From: Anaerolineae bacterium
Lineage (GTDB): Bacteria; Chloroflexota; Anaerolineae; Aggregatilineales; Aggregatilineaceae
NCBI GenBank assembly: GCA_027494015.1
Contig: JAOSJP010000037.1
Location: forward strand, 192,467-256,466
Reading direction: 5' to 3'
DNA length: 64,000 nt
The position numbers were made by a program, and so were the translations under genes. The notes under the pieces were generated by a model, which searched no databases, was not told the DNA's origin, and saw only the letters and a program-made list of their open reading frames with translations. Of this stretch, positions 33,824 to 43,303 are shown one piece after another; positions within the stretch are counted from its first letter, which is position 1; every line of letters starts with the position of its first letter.

Positions 33824-34390
33824 TCACAGCCGGCGCTCCAGGAAGTTCTGCACGATGCGCGCGCCGAACCTGGTCAGGATGCTCTCCGGGTGAAACTGCA
33901 CGCCGACGACCGGGTGCAGCTTGTGGCGCAGGGCCATCACCTCACCGACCTCGGTGAAGGCGGTGACCGTCAGCGCGTCGGGCAGCGGCTCCTCGACGAT
34001 CAGGCTGTGGTAGCGCGTCGCCTCGAACGGGCTGGGCACGCCGGTGAACAGCGCCGCGTTCTTGTGGTAGATGTGGCTGGTCTTGCCATGCATCAGGCGC
34101 GGGGCGCGCACGACGCGCCCGCCGTATGCCTGGCCGATGCACTGCTGGCCCAGGCACACCCCCAGGATCGGCGTTGTCGGCCCCAGCGCGCGGATCACGT
34201 CGAGCGAGATGCCGCCGTCGTCGGGCGTGCCGGGGCCGGGCGAGATGACGATGTGCGATGGGCGCAGCGCCGCGATCTCGTCGAGCGCGATCTGGTCGTT
34301 GCGGGCCACCGTCAGGTCGGCGCCCAGCTCGCCCATCAATTGCACCAGGTTGTAGGTGAAGCTGTCGTAGTTATCAATCACCAGGATCAT
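33824..34390 (-). CDS. trpG: anthranilate synthase, glutamine amidotransferase component
   Basis: Supplies ammonia from glutamine to TrpE. The 188-residue class I amidotransferase has the nucleophile in GVCLGQQCIGQ (Cys near 81) and the His-Glu pair in VQFHPES (about 170-176). MILVIDNYDSFTYN is the family start, so the ATG at 34390 is chosen over longer in-frame starts. The first gene trpE ends 83 bases upstream. It could also serve p-aminobenzoate synthesis. Confidence 0.94.
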   Translation of the reverse strand: MILVIDNYDSFTYNLVQLMGELGADLTVARNDQIALDEIAALRPSHIVISPGPGTPDDGGISLDVIRALGPTTPILGVCLGQQCIGQAYGGRVVRAPRLMHGKTSHIYHKNAALFTGVPSPFEATRYHSLIVEEPLPDALTVTAFTEVGEVMALRHKLHPVVGVQFHPESILTRFGARIVQNFLERRL

Positions 34391-34473
34391 GGCCCTCTCC
34401 CTCGAATACAGCCTTCCGTAGGGGCGCTGCTCTGCTGCCCATGTCTCAGGCCGCATCACCTTGCGTGCTTCCT

Positions 34474-35994
34474 CTATCCCAGCCCGCGCTCAGCGTTCTG
34501 CACGGCCACGGCGACCGCCTGCGCTTTGTTGACCGTCTCCTCGTACTCGCGCGCCGGGTCGCTGTCGGCGACGATGCCCGCCCCGGCCTGGAAGGTCACC
34601 TGGTCGCCGCGCATGAGCATGGTGCGGATGGTGATGCAGGTATCCATCGAGCCGTCGAAACTGAAGTAGCCGACCGCGCCGCCATACGGCCCGCGCCGCG
34701 TGCCCTCAAGCTCCTCGATGATCTCCATCGCCCGCACCTTCGGCGCGCCGCTGAGCGTCCCGGCGGGGAAGGTGGCGCGCAGCAGGTCGAAGGCGCTCAG
34801 CCCGGCGCGCAGCCGCCCCTGCACCTGGCTGACGATGTGCATGACGTGCGAATAGCGCTCGACGATCATCATGTGCGGCACGCGCACCGTGCCGTACTCG
34901 CACACGCGGCCCAGGTCGTTGCGGCCCAGGTCTACCAGCATGACGTGCTCGGCGCGCTCTTTTTCGTCGGCCAGCAGCTCGGCGGCCAGGGCCTCGTCCT
35001 CGGCTTCGTCGCGCCCGCGCGGGCGCGTCCCGGCGATGGGCCGCACGGTGGCCGCACCCTCCTCCAGGCGCACCATCATCTCCGGCGAGGCGCCGATCAG
35101 CGCCAGGTCGTCGCTGAAGCGCAGGAAGAACATATAGGGCGAGGGGTTGAGCGCGCGCAGCGCCCGGTAGATGGTGAAGGGCGGCGCGCACGTCCGGCGG
35201 CTGAAGCGCTGCGAGAGCACGATCTGGAAGGCGTCGCCGGCGGCGATATGCTCTTTCGCCGCGCGGACGTTGGCCTCGAACTGGGCGCGGCTGACGTTGG
35301 AGCGCAGGTCGCCGCCGCTCTCGGCGGGGCACTCGTCAATGAACGGCAGCGGCCCGGCCAGCGCGTCGAGAATCTGGTCAATGCGGTGCACGGCGTCGTC
35401 GTAGGCGGCGTCGGGATCGCCCGCGTTGTGCGCGTTGGCCAGGACGACGAGCTGGTGTTTGGCGTGATCGAAGATGACCAGCGTATCGGCCAGCAGGAAG
35501 GCGGCATCCGGCACGTCCAGATCGTCGCCCGCTGTGGCCGGCAGCCGCTCGAAATGGCGCACGACATCGTAGCTGAGATAGCCGACCGCCCCGCCGACGA
35601 AGCGCGGCAGCCCTTCCAGCCGCACCGGGCGAACGCGCTCGAACTCGGCGGCGATGACGTGCAGCGGGTCTTCGCCGGGGGCCAGGTCGCGCGCCGTCGT
35701 CTGGCCATGCCGGATGATCGTCACCCGCTGGCCCTGGACGGTGATCATCCCCTTGGGGTTCACGCCCAGGAACGAGTAGCGCCCCACCTGCTCGCCGCCC
35801 TCGACGCTCTCCAGCAGAAACGACGACGCGCCCAGCGCGGCCAGCTTGAGGTAGACCGAGACCGGCGTTTCCAGGTCGGCCAGCAGCGTGCGGTAGACGG
35901 GGAGCAGATCGCCGCGCTCGAACAGGCGGTGAGCCGCCGCCCGATCCGGGAAGATCGGCGCGCGCGTGCGCAGGTGTTGCGGTGACAGTGCCAT
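34474..35994 (-). CDS. trpE: anthranilate synthase component I
   Basis: Makes anthranilate from chorismate and is the committed step of the pathway. The 506-residue protein has an N-terminal domain with the inhibitor-type LLESVEGGE motif near 50, where Trp binds in regulated enzymes. The chorismate-binding core includes RPIAGTRPRG (about 333), EERAEHVMLVDLGRNDLG-like residues, and GTLSGAPKVRAMEII. The start MALSPQ is preferred because longer frames run into the leader. Expression is set by the T-box just upstream. Confidence 0.95.
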   Translation of the reverse strand: MALSPQHLRTRAPIFPDRAAAHRLFERGDLLPVYRTLLADLETPVSVYLKLAALGASSFLLESVEGGEQVGRYSFLGVNPKGMITVQGQRVTIIRHGQTTARDLAPGEDPLHVIAAEFERVRPVRLEGLPRFVGGAVGYLSYDVVRHFERLPATAGDDLDVPDAAFLLADTLVIFDHAKHQLVVLANAHNAGDPDAAYDDAVHRIDQILDALAGPLPFIDECPAESGGDLRSNVSRAQFEANVRAAKEHIAAGDAFQIVLSQRFSRRTCAPPFTIYRALRALNPSPYMFFLRFSDDLALIGASPEMMVRLEEGAATVRPIAGTRPRGRDEAEDEALAAELLADEKERAEHVMLVDLGRNDLGRVCEYGTVRVPHMMIVERYSHVMHIVSQVQGRLRAGLSAFDLLRATFPAGTLSGAPKVRAMEIIEELEGTRRGPYGGAVGYFSFDGSMDTCITIRTMLMRGDQVTFQAGAGIVADSDPAREYEETVNKAQAVAVAVQNAERGLG

Positions 35995-36019
35995 CAGTGC
36001 GCCTCCCGCAGGATTGCCA

Positions 36020-36355
36020 GAAACGAAAAGAATCCCCCCTTCGCTCAAGGACGAGAAGAGGAGATTCCCGCGGTGCCACCCTGATTAAGCGACTGTCTCC
36101 AGGAACAAAAACATCTCCGGTGAATGCGCGGAGATGCGGGAGAAGCCAGCTTCACTCGTTGAGATACGGACGCAGCCCGCTTGCCCTGGGCCGCCTCGAT
36201 ACCCGTCACCCTGCTAACGGTGGTGTCTCCGGTGCGGGCTACTGGCGCGAGCGCGTTCGACCGCACAGCTCCCTGGCCCATTCCACACCGGCGCTTGTAC
36301 CGCCTTCGCAGCCCCCGGCGGCTCTCTGAACACCGCTGCGGTGTGTACTAGTCCA
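36020..36355 (-). promoter_or_regulatory. T-box leader, tryptophan specifier, controlling the trp operon
   Basis: On the minus strand the T-box core TGGCACCGCG lies at 36069-36078. Downstream, GAATCTCCTC pairs with GGGGGGATTC (ten pairs including G-U), followed by TTTTCG as the terminator. The specifier loop reads GGAATGGGCC with TGG (Trp) at 36278-36280, and an AGTA motif is near the 5' end. Uncharged tRNA-Trp should stabilise the antiterminator and switch on trpEGDCFBA. I did not find a convincing promoter upstream. Confidence 0.88.
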
Positions 36356-36424
36356 GATCAACGCTTTTGCGTGTATGCGACTGTGTTTCAAAAGGTAGCA
36401 GGGTTTGGCGGCGTTGTCCGGACG

Positions 36425-36562
36425 GTCGCGTGGGGGGGCGATTGACCTCCCCCCTCGCGGCGCTGCTCCCCCCCGTCCGGGGGGGGGGGAGGCCGACGGG
36501 AGGCAACAGGGGACGGAGCGGCAGAGCAGCGCCCCTACCTGACAGGTTTTGCACGCACCCGG
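36425..36562. repeat. variant composite hairpin repeat
   Basis: The core is altered to CCTCCCCCCTCGCGG... with long C and G runs (near 36462-36491). The right flank GCAGAGCAGCGCCCCTACCT, GACAGGTTTTGCACGCACCC matches the common element end. A degraded GACTTCGGAAG fragment follows near 36617. Confidence 0.6.
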
Positions 36563-36704
36563 ACAAAGCGACCAAAGGGGAGATTGAGCTTCACCGAGGG
36601 ACAGCCCGTAGCAGACTTCGGAAGCCTGGCGGGCCGCCGCCCACCGGCCGCGCGCCCAAAACGTGCAGCGCCTCCCGCTCCCCCTATTCGGCGCGCGGCT
36701 GTGG

Positions 36705-36710
36705 TATACT
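36705..36710 (+). promoter_or_regulatory. candidate -10 box (TATACT) for the amidase gene
   Basis: GGCTGTGGTATACTCCC has a TGTGGTATACT extended -10 arrangement, 51 bases before the ATG. Confidence 0.45.
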
Positions 36711-36760
36711 CCCGCGCGACACCCTGGCACGCGATCACCCACTGAGGGAACGAGCACCCG

Positions 36761-38212
36761 ATGCTGACCGATCTGACGTTGAGCGAGGCGCAGGCCGCCC
36801 TACGCGCGGGGACGATCACCGCCGTCGCCCTGACCCAGGCGCACCTGGAGCGCATCCGCGCGCTGGAGCCGGACGTCCACGCCTACCTGACCGTGACCGA
36901 AGACCTGGCCCTGCAAGCCGCCGAGGACGCCGACCGCCGCCGTGCCAACGGCGACGACTCCCCGCTGCTGGGCATCCCCCTGGCGATCAAGGACGTGCTG
37001 ATGACGCGCGGCGTGCCGACTACCGCCGGATCGCGCATCCTGGAGGGCTTCATCCCGCCCTACACGGCCACCGCCGTGCAGCGCCTGCTGGATGGCGGAG
37101 CGGTCATGCTCGGCAAGACGAACACCGACGAGTTCGCGATGGGGTCGTCCACCGAGAACTCCGGCTACGGCCCCACGCGCAATCCCTGGGACGTGGCGCG
37201 CGTGCCCGGCGGCAGCAGCGGCGGCAGCGCCGCCGCCGTCGCCGCGCGCATGGCCCTCGGCGCGCTGGGCACCGACACCGGCGGCAGCGTGCGCCAGCCG
37301 GCTTCGTACTGCGGCGTGTGCGCGCTCAAGCCGTCCTATGGCCGCGTGTCGCGCTACGGGCTGATCGCCTTCGCCTCGTCGCTGGATCAGGTGGGCGTGT
37401 TCGGGCGCTCGGTCGCCGATCTCGCCGCGCTGCTGAGCACCATCGCCGGGGGCGACCCGCGCGACAGCACCAGCGTGGCCCTGCCCGTCCCGGACTACGC
37501 CGCCGCCCTGACCGGCGATATTGGCGGGCTGCGCGTGGGCGTGCCGCGCGAGTATTTCGTTGAGGGGATGCAGCCGGAGGTCGAGGAGGCAGTGCGCGCA
37601 GCGATTGGCCAGCTCGCCGCGCTCGGCGCGGAGGTGCGCCCGATCAGCCTGCCGCACACCGAGTACGCGCTGCCGGTCTACTATCTCATCGCGCCGTCGG
37701 AAGCGTCGGCGAACCTGGCCCGCTTCGACGGCGTGCGCTACGGTCTGCGCGACGCGCAGGGGACGCTGTGGCCCACCTACAAGGCCACGCGCGGCAAGGG
37801 CTTCGGCCCGGAAGTCAAGCGGCGGATCATGCTCGGCACCTACGCGCTCTCCGCCGGCTACTACGACGCCTACTACCTGAAGGCGCAGAAAATCCGCACG
37901 CTGATCCGGCAGGACTTCGACCGGGTCTTCGCCGAAGTGGACGTGATCGCCGCGCCCACCACGCCCACGACCGCCTTCCGCCTCGGCGAGAAGACTGACG
38001 ATCCGCTGGCGATGTACCTGTCGGACGTGCTCACCCTGTCGGCGAGTCTGGCCGGGATCGTGGGGGCGACCGTGCCCTGCGGCTTCGACGGACTCGGCCT
38101 GCCCATCGGCCTGCAGATCATCGGCCCGGCCTTCGACGAGCCAACCGTGCTGCGCGTCGCCGACGCCTACCAGCGCGCCACCGACTGGCACACGCGCCGC
38201 CCGCCGCTGTGA
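36761..38212 (+). CDS. gatA: amidase-signature protein, glutamyl-tRNA(Gln) amidotransferase subunit A type
   Basis: GatA releases ammonia from glutamine for GatB, which amidates Glu-tRNA(Gln). The 483-residue length is typical. The Ser-cisSer-Lys triad is visible: Lys in LAIKDVLMT (about 76), Ser in [14 protein letters not shown] (about 150-155) and Ser in [12 protein letters not shown] (about 174). [17 protein letters not shown] is characteristic of GatA rather than generic amidases. gatB and gatC are not adjacent, which is common in this kind of genome. Confidence 0.92.
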   Translation: MLTDLTLSEAQAALRAGTITAVALTQAHLERIRALEPDVHAYLTVTEDLALQAAEDADRRRANGDDSPLLGIPLAIKDVLMTRGVPTTAGSRILEGFIPPYTATAVQRLLDGGAVMLGKTNTDEFAMGSSTENSGYGPTRNPWDVARVPGGSSGGSAAAVAARMALGALGTDTGGSVRQPASYCGVCALKPSYGRVSRYGLIAFASSLDQVGVFGRSVADLAALLSTIAGGDPRDSTSVALPVPDYAAALTGDIGGLRVGVPREYFVEGMQPEVEEAVRAAIGQLAALGAEVRPISLPHTEYALPVYYLIAPSEASANLARFDGVRYGLRDAQGTLWPTYKATRGKGFGPEVKRRIMLGTYALSAGYYDAYYLKAQKIRTLIRQDFDRVFAEVDVIAAPTTPTTAFRLGEKTDDPLAMYLSDVLTLSASLAGIVGATVPCGFDGLGLPIGLQIIGPAFDEPTVLRVADAYQRATDWHTRRPPL

Positions 38213-38231
38213 GCGGGGGCAGAGAGTGGAC

Positions 38232-38262
38232 GACTTCCGAAGTCTGCCGGACTTCGGAAGTC
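38232..38262. repeat. AGACTTCCGAAG-family palindrome
   Basis: GACTTCCGAAGTC and GACTTCGGAAGTC form a perfect 13-bp stem around TGCCG, 20 bases past the gatA stop. It lacks a T run. Confidence 0.7.
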
Positions 38263-38457
38263 TGATGAACACCTCGCCCCTAATCCCCCCTCCAGCCGAG
38301 CCAGAAGGGGGGACGATCTGACAGGCAACTTCTCCCCTTCCCCAGCTTAGCTAGGGGAAGGGGCCGGGGGATAGGGGCCTTCCGGCAACTGCCTGGCAAC
38401 TTATCCATAGACTCTCTCACCCAGACAGTAGCATCCCCCCAAAGCGGTTTCCCCCAG
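38263..38457. other. intergenic, C/G-run hairpins
   Basis: Contains CCCCCCTCCAGCCGAGCCAG and CCCCTTCCCCAGCTTAGCTA with their complements, a minor repeat type also seen near 22940-22980 and 59180-59220. No gene is seen. Confidence 0.45.
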
Positions 38458-39147
38458 TCACAACGTGAAACTGCCGCCCGGATCGAGCACGACCGGCATG
38501 GCGTCGGTCTCGTTCTGGACGCGGCGCGCCCACAGCGTCACGTCCTGGGCGATGGCGTCGAAGGTGTTGTAGTGCATGGGCATGACCACTTTGGGCCGCA
38601 GCAGGCTGATCGCCTTCAGCGAGCCGTCAATGCCCATCGTGTAGTAGTCGCCGATGGGCAGCATGGCCAGGTCAATCCCCTCGTCACCGATGAGCTGCAT
38701 CTCCAAGAAGACGGCGGTATCGCCCGCGTGGTAAATCTTCGGCCCGGCGTCGGTTTTGATCAGGATGCCGTTGGGCTGCCCGCCGTAGGAGCCGTCTGGC
38801 AGCGAGGAGCTGTGGTGGGCGATGGTCAGCTCGACGCGCCCGAACGCCAGCCTGACGCCGCCGCCGGGGTTGATGCCGTGTACATGCTCCAGGCCGTGCC
38901 TGGCGTGCAGCCAGCCGCCGATCTCGTTGTTGGCGACGACGGTTGCGCCGGTGCGCCTGGCGATGGCTGGCGCGTCGCCGATGTGATCGCCGTGCCCGTG
39001 CGAGAGCAGGATGAAGTTAGCGTCCAGATCGCCGGGGCGGACGGTCGCCAGGGGATTGCCACTGAGGAAAGGGTCAATCAAGATACGGTGCGCGCCGATC
39101 TGCAGCGCAAACCCTGAATGGCTCAGCCACGTCACTTGAATCGCCAT
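38458..39147 (-). CDS. metallo-beta-lactamase-fold hydrolase, UPF0173 family
   Basis: A 229-residue metal-dependent hydrolase. The metal motif SHGHGDHIGDA (HxHxDH, about 48-58) and downstream histidines in IAHHSS, YHAGDTAVF and PMHYNTFD are all present, and the length matches UPF0173 (about 226-230). MAIQVTWLSHSGF is the family start, so the ATG at 39147 is chosen. The substrate is not known for the family; some members are annotated as UlaG-like lactonases. It borders the insertion-sequence island. Confidence 0.85.
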   Translation of the reverse strand: MAIQVTWLSHSGFALQIGAHRILIDPFLSGNPLATVRPGDLDANFILLSHGHGDHIGDAPAIARRTGATVVANNEIGGWLHARHGLEHVHGINPGGGVRLAFGRVELTIAHHSSSLPDGSYGGQPNGILIKTDAGPKIYHAGDTAVFLEMQLIGDEGIDLAMLPIGDYYTMGIDGSLKAISLLRPKVVMPMHYNTFDAIAQDVTLWARRVQNETDAMPVVLDPGGSFTL

Positions 39148-39261
39148 CGTCACAAACCCCCTTCGTGAGCCTCCGAAGCGCCCTGTCATTCATAGCCGGG
39201 CTATGTCGAGTATACGCCCCGCTGCGCGCATTGACAATTCGCTGGCTCCTGGAACGTGCGA

Positions 39262-39287
39262 GATTGCGGATTGCGGATTGCGGATTG
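39262..39287. repeat. GATTGCG tandem repeat
   Basis: Three to four head-to-tail GATTGCG units, related to the tract at 19461-19500. Confidence 0.65.
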
Positions 39288-39304
39288 AAATGTCGAGATG
39301 ATCT

Positions 39305-39756
39305 TGTAAAATGGGGTGGGGGGAGGGGGGGCGCACAAACGGGGCGGGCGCGGGGGGGGGGGGGGGCCCCCACGAGGGGGGGGGGGGGGGGGGGCCGCCG
39401 CGGCGGGGGGGCGCGGGGGAGCGCCGCGCCGGCGGCGACCAGGGGGGGGGGGAGGAGGAAGGGGGGCGGGGGGGCGGGCGAGGGAGAGGGGGGGGGGGGC
39501 GGCGGGGCGGCAGAAGGAGCGGCCGCGCCCCGCCCCCGGAGCGGGGCCGGGGGAGGAGGAGGGGAAGGGGGACCCCCCACGGACGAGGGAAGAAGGGAAA
39601 AGGGGAAAGGGCGGGGGGGGCGGGGGGGGGGGGCGGGGGGCAGGAGGAGAGGAGGGACCGGCGCCCCCCCCCCCCCCCCACCAGCACGAACAGAGGGAAG
39701 GGAGGGGGTAGGCGGGGGAAGAACCAGGGGGGAAAAGCGGGGGGGGGGGGGGCAGA
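39305..39756. other. poly-G tract, probable sequencing or assembly artefact
   Basis: About 450 bases composed almost entirely of G runs (up to about 20), broken by short C, A and GC islands, with complementary C runs. The reading frames it opens are Gly/Arg- or Pro-rich and have no protein character. It begins just after the GATTGCG repeat and ends exactly where transposase similarity starts. Low-quality or gap-filled sequence at a repeat boundary is the simplest explanation; a real G-rich expansion cannot be excluded. Confidence 0.7.
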
Positions 39757-40585
39757 CAGATGCACCGTGACAGACTGGCGTTTGGCCCGGCGCTGCCCCT
39801 TCAAGCGCACTTCGAGCGTGGTGTCCACCGTCGCCAACGGGGTCAGGTGTTTGAAGGTCGCGTCCAGGTAGCGTTCTTCCCACGCGCCCGTCGCTGTTTG
39901 CCACTCGACCAGGCGCTCGAAGTGATAGACCCGGCAGACCAGGTGGCTGTCATGTCCCCAGACCCGCCACCACACGTCATCGTTATCAAACCCGGCATCC
40001 ATGACCCACGTCTTGGGTCCGGCGAACGTTTTCAAACTCGCTTCTGTCGCATCAATCGCATGTTGGATTTCGCGGTTCTCGCTCTCAAAGCCCGGTTCAT
40101 GACTGCTGAACAGGTGATGATACAGCAGTCCGCGCGCCTCGTCCTCGCCCAGCCCCAGGACATTGAAGCTCCGGTAGCCGTTCACCAACCCGCCCCCCAA
40201 CGCTTTGACTCGCATCAGGTCTTCCTGACTTTCAGCGCCCTCTCGCCGCAGGTCCATGCCATCCAGAATCAGGGTCACTTCCGGCTCGTGAGACAAGGTA
40301 GCTGCCGCGTGTTCCCGCATCACGCGCGTCACGCTGTCGCCATCCAACTCACTGCGCTGGGTCGTTTCCCCGTTCGCCATCCGTCTTACGCGTTTCTCAC
40401 CGTACTTCGTCGCCGCCATCTCCGGGGGAAAAACGCGCGATCACCGCGGCGCGCAGGCTTTCTCCCCCGATAATTCCTTCAATCACCCCCCGAAACGTGC
40501 GCCGCGTTCGCTTATCCCCGATCAGCACGTCAAACCCGCTCAGATAGACCTCGCTTTGTGCCCATTCTTCAAATGTTAAGTCCAT
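39757..40585 (-). pseudogene. IS4-like DDE transposase, frameshifted and truncated
   Basis: The 5' part (MDLTFEEWAQSEVYLSGFDV..., from 40585) is out of frame with the main part, which resumes near 40419 (GEKRVRRMANGETTQR). The switch needs +1 and lies at a TTTTTCCCCC run near 40430. Two acidic catalytic residues are visible in TLILDGMDL and TWVMDAGFDND, as in IS4-type DDE enzymes. The C-terminus, including the expected Glu, is lost where the poly-G tract begins. It is either a dead element or an assembly-damaged one. Family assignment is tentative. Confidence 0.6.
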
Positions 40586-40600
40586 GCCTTTTCACCTTTT

Positions 40601-40651
40601 CTAATCAGGCCAGAAGATGCGGACCTGAGGTCAAAAGCGATATAGTAGCCG
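40601..40651. repeat. left copy of a 51-bp inverted repeat (IS end)
   Basis: Reading inward, CAGGCCAGAAGATGCGGACC continues to GATATAGTAGCCG. The reverse complement is at 43070-43120 with two mismatches. The IS66-type transposase gene starts two bases after this copy. Confidence 0.8.
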
Positions 40652-40652
40652 C

Positions 40653-42076
40653 ATGAACCCAGATGAAAAAGCACTGCACGAACTGGACAAGGCAACCCTG
40701 GTCGCTATCATCCTCGAACTGCGCGAGATGATTGGGCAACTGACTGCGCGTATCCAGGACCTGGAAGACCAGCTTGCCAAGAACAGCGGCAACAGCGGTA
40801 AACCGCCGAGCAGCGATGGGTTGAGAAAAAAGCCTGCACCCAAGAGCCTACGGGCCAAAGGGCAGCGACGGACGGGCGGACAACCGGGCCATCCAGGACA
40901 CACGCTGGAACTGGTGAGCAACCCGGAGCACATCGAAGTGCACCGGTTGGCGACCTGCCCCCAGTGTCAGCACGACCTGAGCGAAGCACCGGTGCTGGCC
41001 GTTGAGCGGCGGCAGGTATTTGATGTGCCTCCGGTGGTCATTGAAGTGACCGAACATCAGGTGCCCGTCGTGTGTTGCCCCAACTGTCAGACGCACGTGA
41101 AAGCGGCGTTTCCAGCAGATGTGACCCAGCCGGTGCAGTACGGAGAGCGGTTGAAAGCCCAGGCGGTCTACCTCACTGGGTACCAGTTGCTGCCGGTGGC
41201 ACGAACCTGTGAAGTCTTTGAGGACCTGTACGGTCATCGGCCCAGCGAAGCGTTGGTCTTGAGTGCGACAGAGGCGCTGCATGAGCAGCTTGACCCCGCC
41301 CTGAGCGCAATCCGCGACCAGATTATTCGGGCGGACGTGGTCCATGCCGATGAAAGCGGTCTGCGGGTGGAAGGCCAGCTCAACTGGCTGCATGTGCTCT
41401 CGACGGAACGCTTGACCCATTACGCCGTGCATCCCAGGCGTGGACAAGTTGCCATGCGTGACATTGGGCTGCTGGCTGACTATCAGGGTCGTGCCATCCA
41501 TGATGCTCTGGCCGCCTATTTCCAGTTCGACAAGTGCACTCATGCGCTCTGCAACGCCCATCATCTACGTGAACTACGCTTCGTTACCGAACAATACGGG
41601 CAGGCGTGGGCCGGTGAAATGGCCCAGTTGCTGCTGGACATCAAAGCCGAGGTCGCCCAAACCCTTGACGCCATGACGCTGCCACCCGACCGCCTCGCGT
41701 ACTACGAAACCTGTTTTGACGTGCTGCTCCAGGCTGGTTTTGACGCCAATCCGTCCCCAGCCACACCTCCACCGCGTCAACGCGGGCGCAAAAACAATCG
41801 CCCCGAAAAATCTGTTGGGACCGCCTGTCCAGGTACAAAGCTGAGACGCTGGCTTTCATGCACGATTTCCGCGTGCCCTTCGATAACAACCTTGCCGAGC
41901 GTGACCTGCGCATGATCAAGGTCAAACAGAAAGTCTCCGGCACGTTTCGCACACGCTCCGGCGCAGAAATCTTCTGCGATATCCGCAGTTACATCTCAAC
42001 CGTTCGGAAGCAGGGTGCGAATGTGCTGGCTGCTCTCCACGATGCCTTGTTAGCGCGTCCCTTTGTCCCTGCCTGA
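40653..42076 (+). pseudogene. IS66-family transposase (TnpC), frameshifted
   Basis: The first 390 residues match IS66 TnpC: N-terminal coiled coil, KNSGNSGKPPSSDGLRKK, the GGQPGHPGHTL motif, a zinc finger (CPQC...CCPNC) and the DDE domain with HADESGLRV and CNAHHLRELRF. Near 41815 the frame is lost, and the conserved end ([19 protein letters not shown]...[14 protein letters not shown]) continues in another frame from 41858. At least one extra G in a GGGAC run, and probably further homopolymer indels, explain it. It may be a sequence error rather than decay. Confidence 0.8.
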
Positions 42077-42263
42077 GTAATTAACAAAACAAAACGCCCC
42101 CCCTTCGGTTGTTTCTTTCCAAAATAAAGAAAAAACACACTTCCCCCTTTTCCCTTTTTTTCAACTCACAAAGCAAAAAAAAGAACCAATAAAAAAAAAA
42201 AAAAAAAACTTGGTGTATAAAAAAAAAAAGATCTACACCCCCCACACCCAAAATTTAAAAAAA
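42077..42263. other. A-rich homopolymer tract, probable artefact
   Basis: About 190 bases of long A, C and T runs, including a stretch of about 18 A, in a genome otherwise near 68% GC. It joins the end of the IS66 gene to the middle of a different transposase. It looks like low-quality or gap-filled sequence. Confidence 0.7.
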
Positions 42264-43058
42264 ATGAAGAAGAAAAAAAACTTTATCATTGAACTGTTCT
42301 GCTGGGTAGACGATCACATGCCACAGGAGCCGAAACATCCGCAAGCCAAGCTGTATCCGAGTGAACTGGTGACGATAGGCTTGTTGTTTGCGCTCAAAGG
42401 AGGCTACTTTCGTGCTTTCTACCGCTGGTTGAGCCGGGATTACGCGCTGCTGTTCGCCGGTTTGCCCGAGCGCACCCGTTTGCAGCGGTTGTTGTTGACC
42501 CATCAGGCGTGGTGTGACAGCTTTCTGGCCCAACCGACCTTTTTCACGGTCATTGATAGTTACGGCATTGAGTTGATCCATCCGATCCGAGAGGGCCGTA
42601 GCCCGCAGCAAGTGGGCAAGAAAGGCAAGAGCAACTGGCGCTGGATCGTCGGAATGAAGCTTTGCTGGCTGCTCAATGACCGGGGCGAAGTTGTGAGTTG
42701 GCACTGGGATACCGCCAACGCCCATGATCAGGTTTTTCTGCCATTGGTGGCCGCCTTGGAGGACATCAGCATTGTCCTGGCGGATACTGGCTTCAACGAT
42801 GCCGATGGCATTCCGTCCAACCTCAAGTTGTGCCCGCGTGGAACCTGGAACGAGCGGATGCTGGTCGAAACCGCTCTCTCGTTGGTCACGATGGTCTGCC
42901 ATTTGAAGAAGGTCTTTCACCGCACTCGCCATTATTTCCAGGCCCGTCTCGCCTATGTCGTCGCCTTGTTCAACTCGATCCTTGGTCTCAATCGCTGTCT
43001 TCAACCCGATGCCGACCCCCGGAATCGCCTTTATCAGTTCGCCCAGTTCGCGCTATGA
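42264..43058 (+). CDS. DDE transposase (IS982/IS5-like), N-terminus corrupted
   Basis: From FIIELFCWVDDHMP onward the protein is a compact DDE transposase. The three acidic residues are probably in TVIDSYGIEL, VLADTGFND and WNERMLVETAL. The last 40 residues (LAYVVALFNSILGLNRCLQ) are the usual helical end. The first eight codons (MKKKKN) come from the A-rich tract, so the true start is not visible. The stop lies 11 bases before the right inverted repeat of the surrounding IS66-type element. The family is uncertain between IS982 and IS5 groups. Confidence 0.65.
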   Translation: MKKKKNFIIELFCWVDDHMPQEPKHPQAKLYPSELVTIGLLFALKGGYFRAFYRWLSRDYALLFAGLPERTRLQRLLLTHQAWCDSFLAQPTFFTVIDSYGIELIHPIREGRSPQQVGKKGKSNWRWIVGMKLCWLLNDRGEVVSWHWDTANAHDQVFLPLVAALEDISIVLADTGFNDADGIPSNLKLCPRGTWNERMLVETALSLVTMVCHLKKVFHRTRHYFQARLAYVVALFNSILGLNRCLQPDADPRNRLYQFAQFAL

Positions 43059-43069
43059 ACTAGCACCAA

Positions 43070-43120
43070 CGGTTACTATATCGCTTTTGACCTCAGGTCC
43101 GCATCTTCTGGCCTGAGTAG
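43070..43120. repeat. right copy of the 51-bp inverted repeat (IS end)
   Basis: CGGTTACTATATCGCTTTTG through CTGGCCTGAGTAG is the reverse complement of 40601-40651 apart from two bases. Confidence 0.8.
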
Positions 43121-43303
43121 TTACGGCGAATGGCCGATGAGCGTGTGCTGATTGACACGGGTTTCGCAAACGCCATTCCGTATCCTTAGAATCTGCCCGA
43201 TTCAGAAAGCGCCTGTGCCCCCGCTGAAAGGATGAGCGTACCCACAGGGCGCGCCGCGCGACACGCCCTGCGCCCACATATCCGGTCACTCAACTGACGG
43301 CGC

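Larger units (their letters stand above)
40601..43124 (+). mobile_element. IS66-type element with a second transposase gene inside
   Basis: The 51-bp inverted repeats at both ends, and the outer GTAAC at the right end (IS66 elements usually end in GTAA), mark one element. It contains the IS66 transposase and, between that gene and the right end, an unrelated DDE transposase. I infer that the second insertion sequence jumped into the 3' part of the first. The internal junction is corrupted by A-rich noise. Confidence 0.5.

Noticed and set aside
39305..39756. Glycine/arginine-rich or proline-rich proteins encoded by the poly-G tract
   Set aside because: The frames are by-products of homopolymer runs with no start context, and the tract looks like an artefact.
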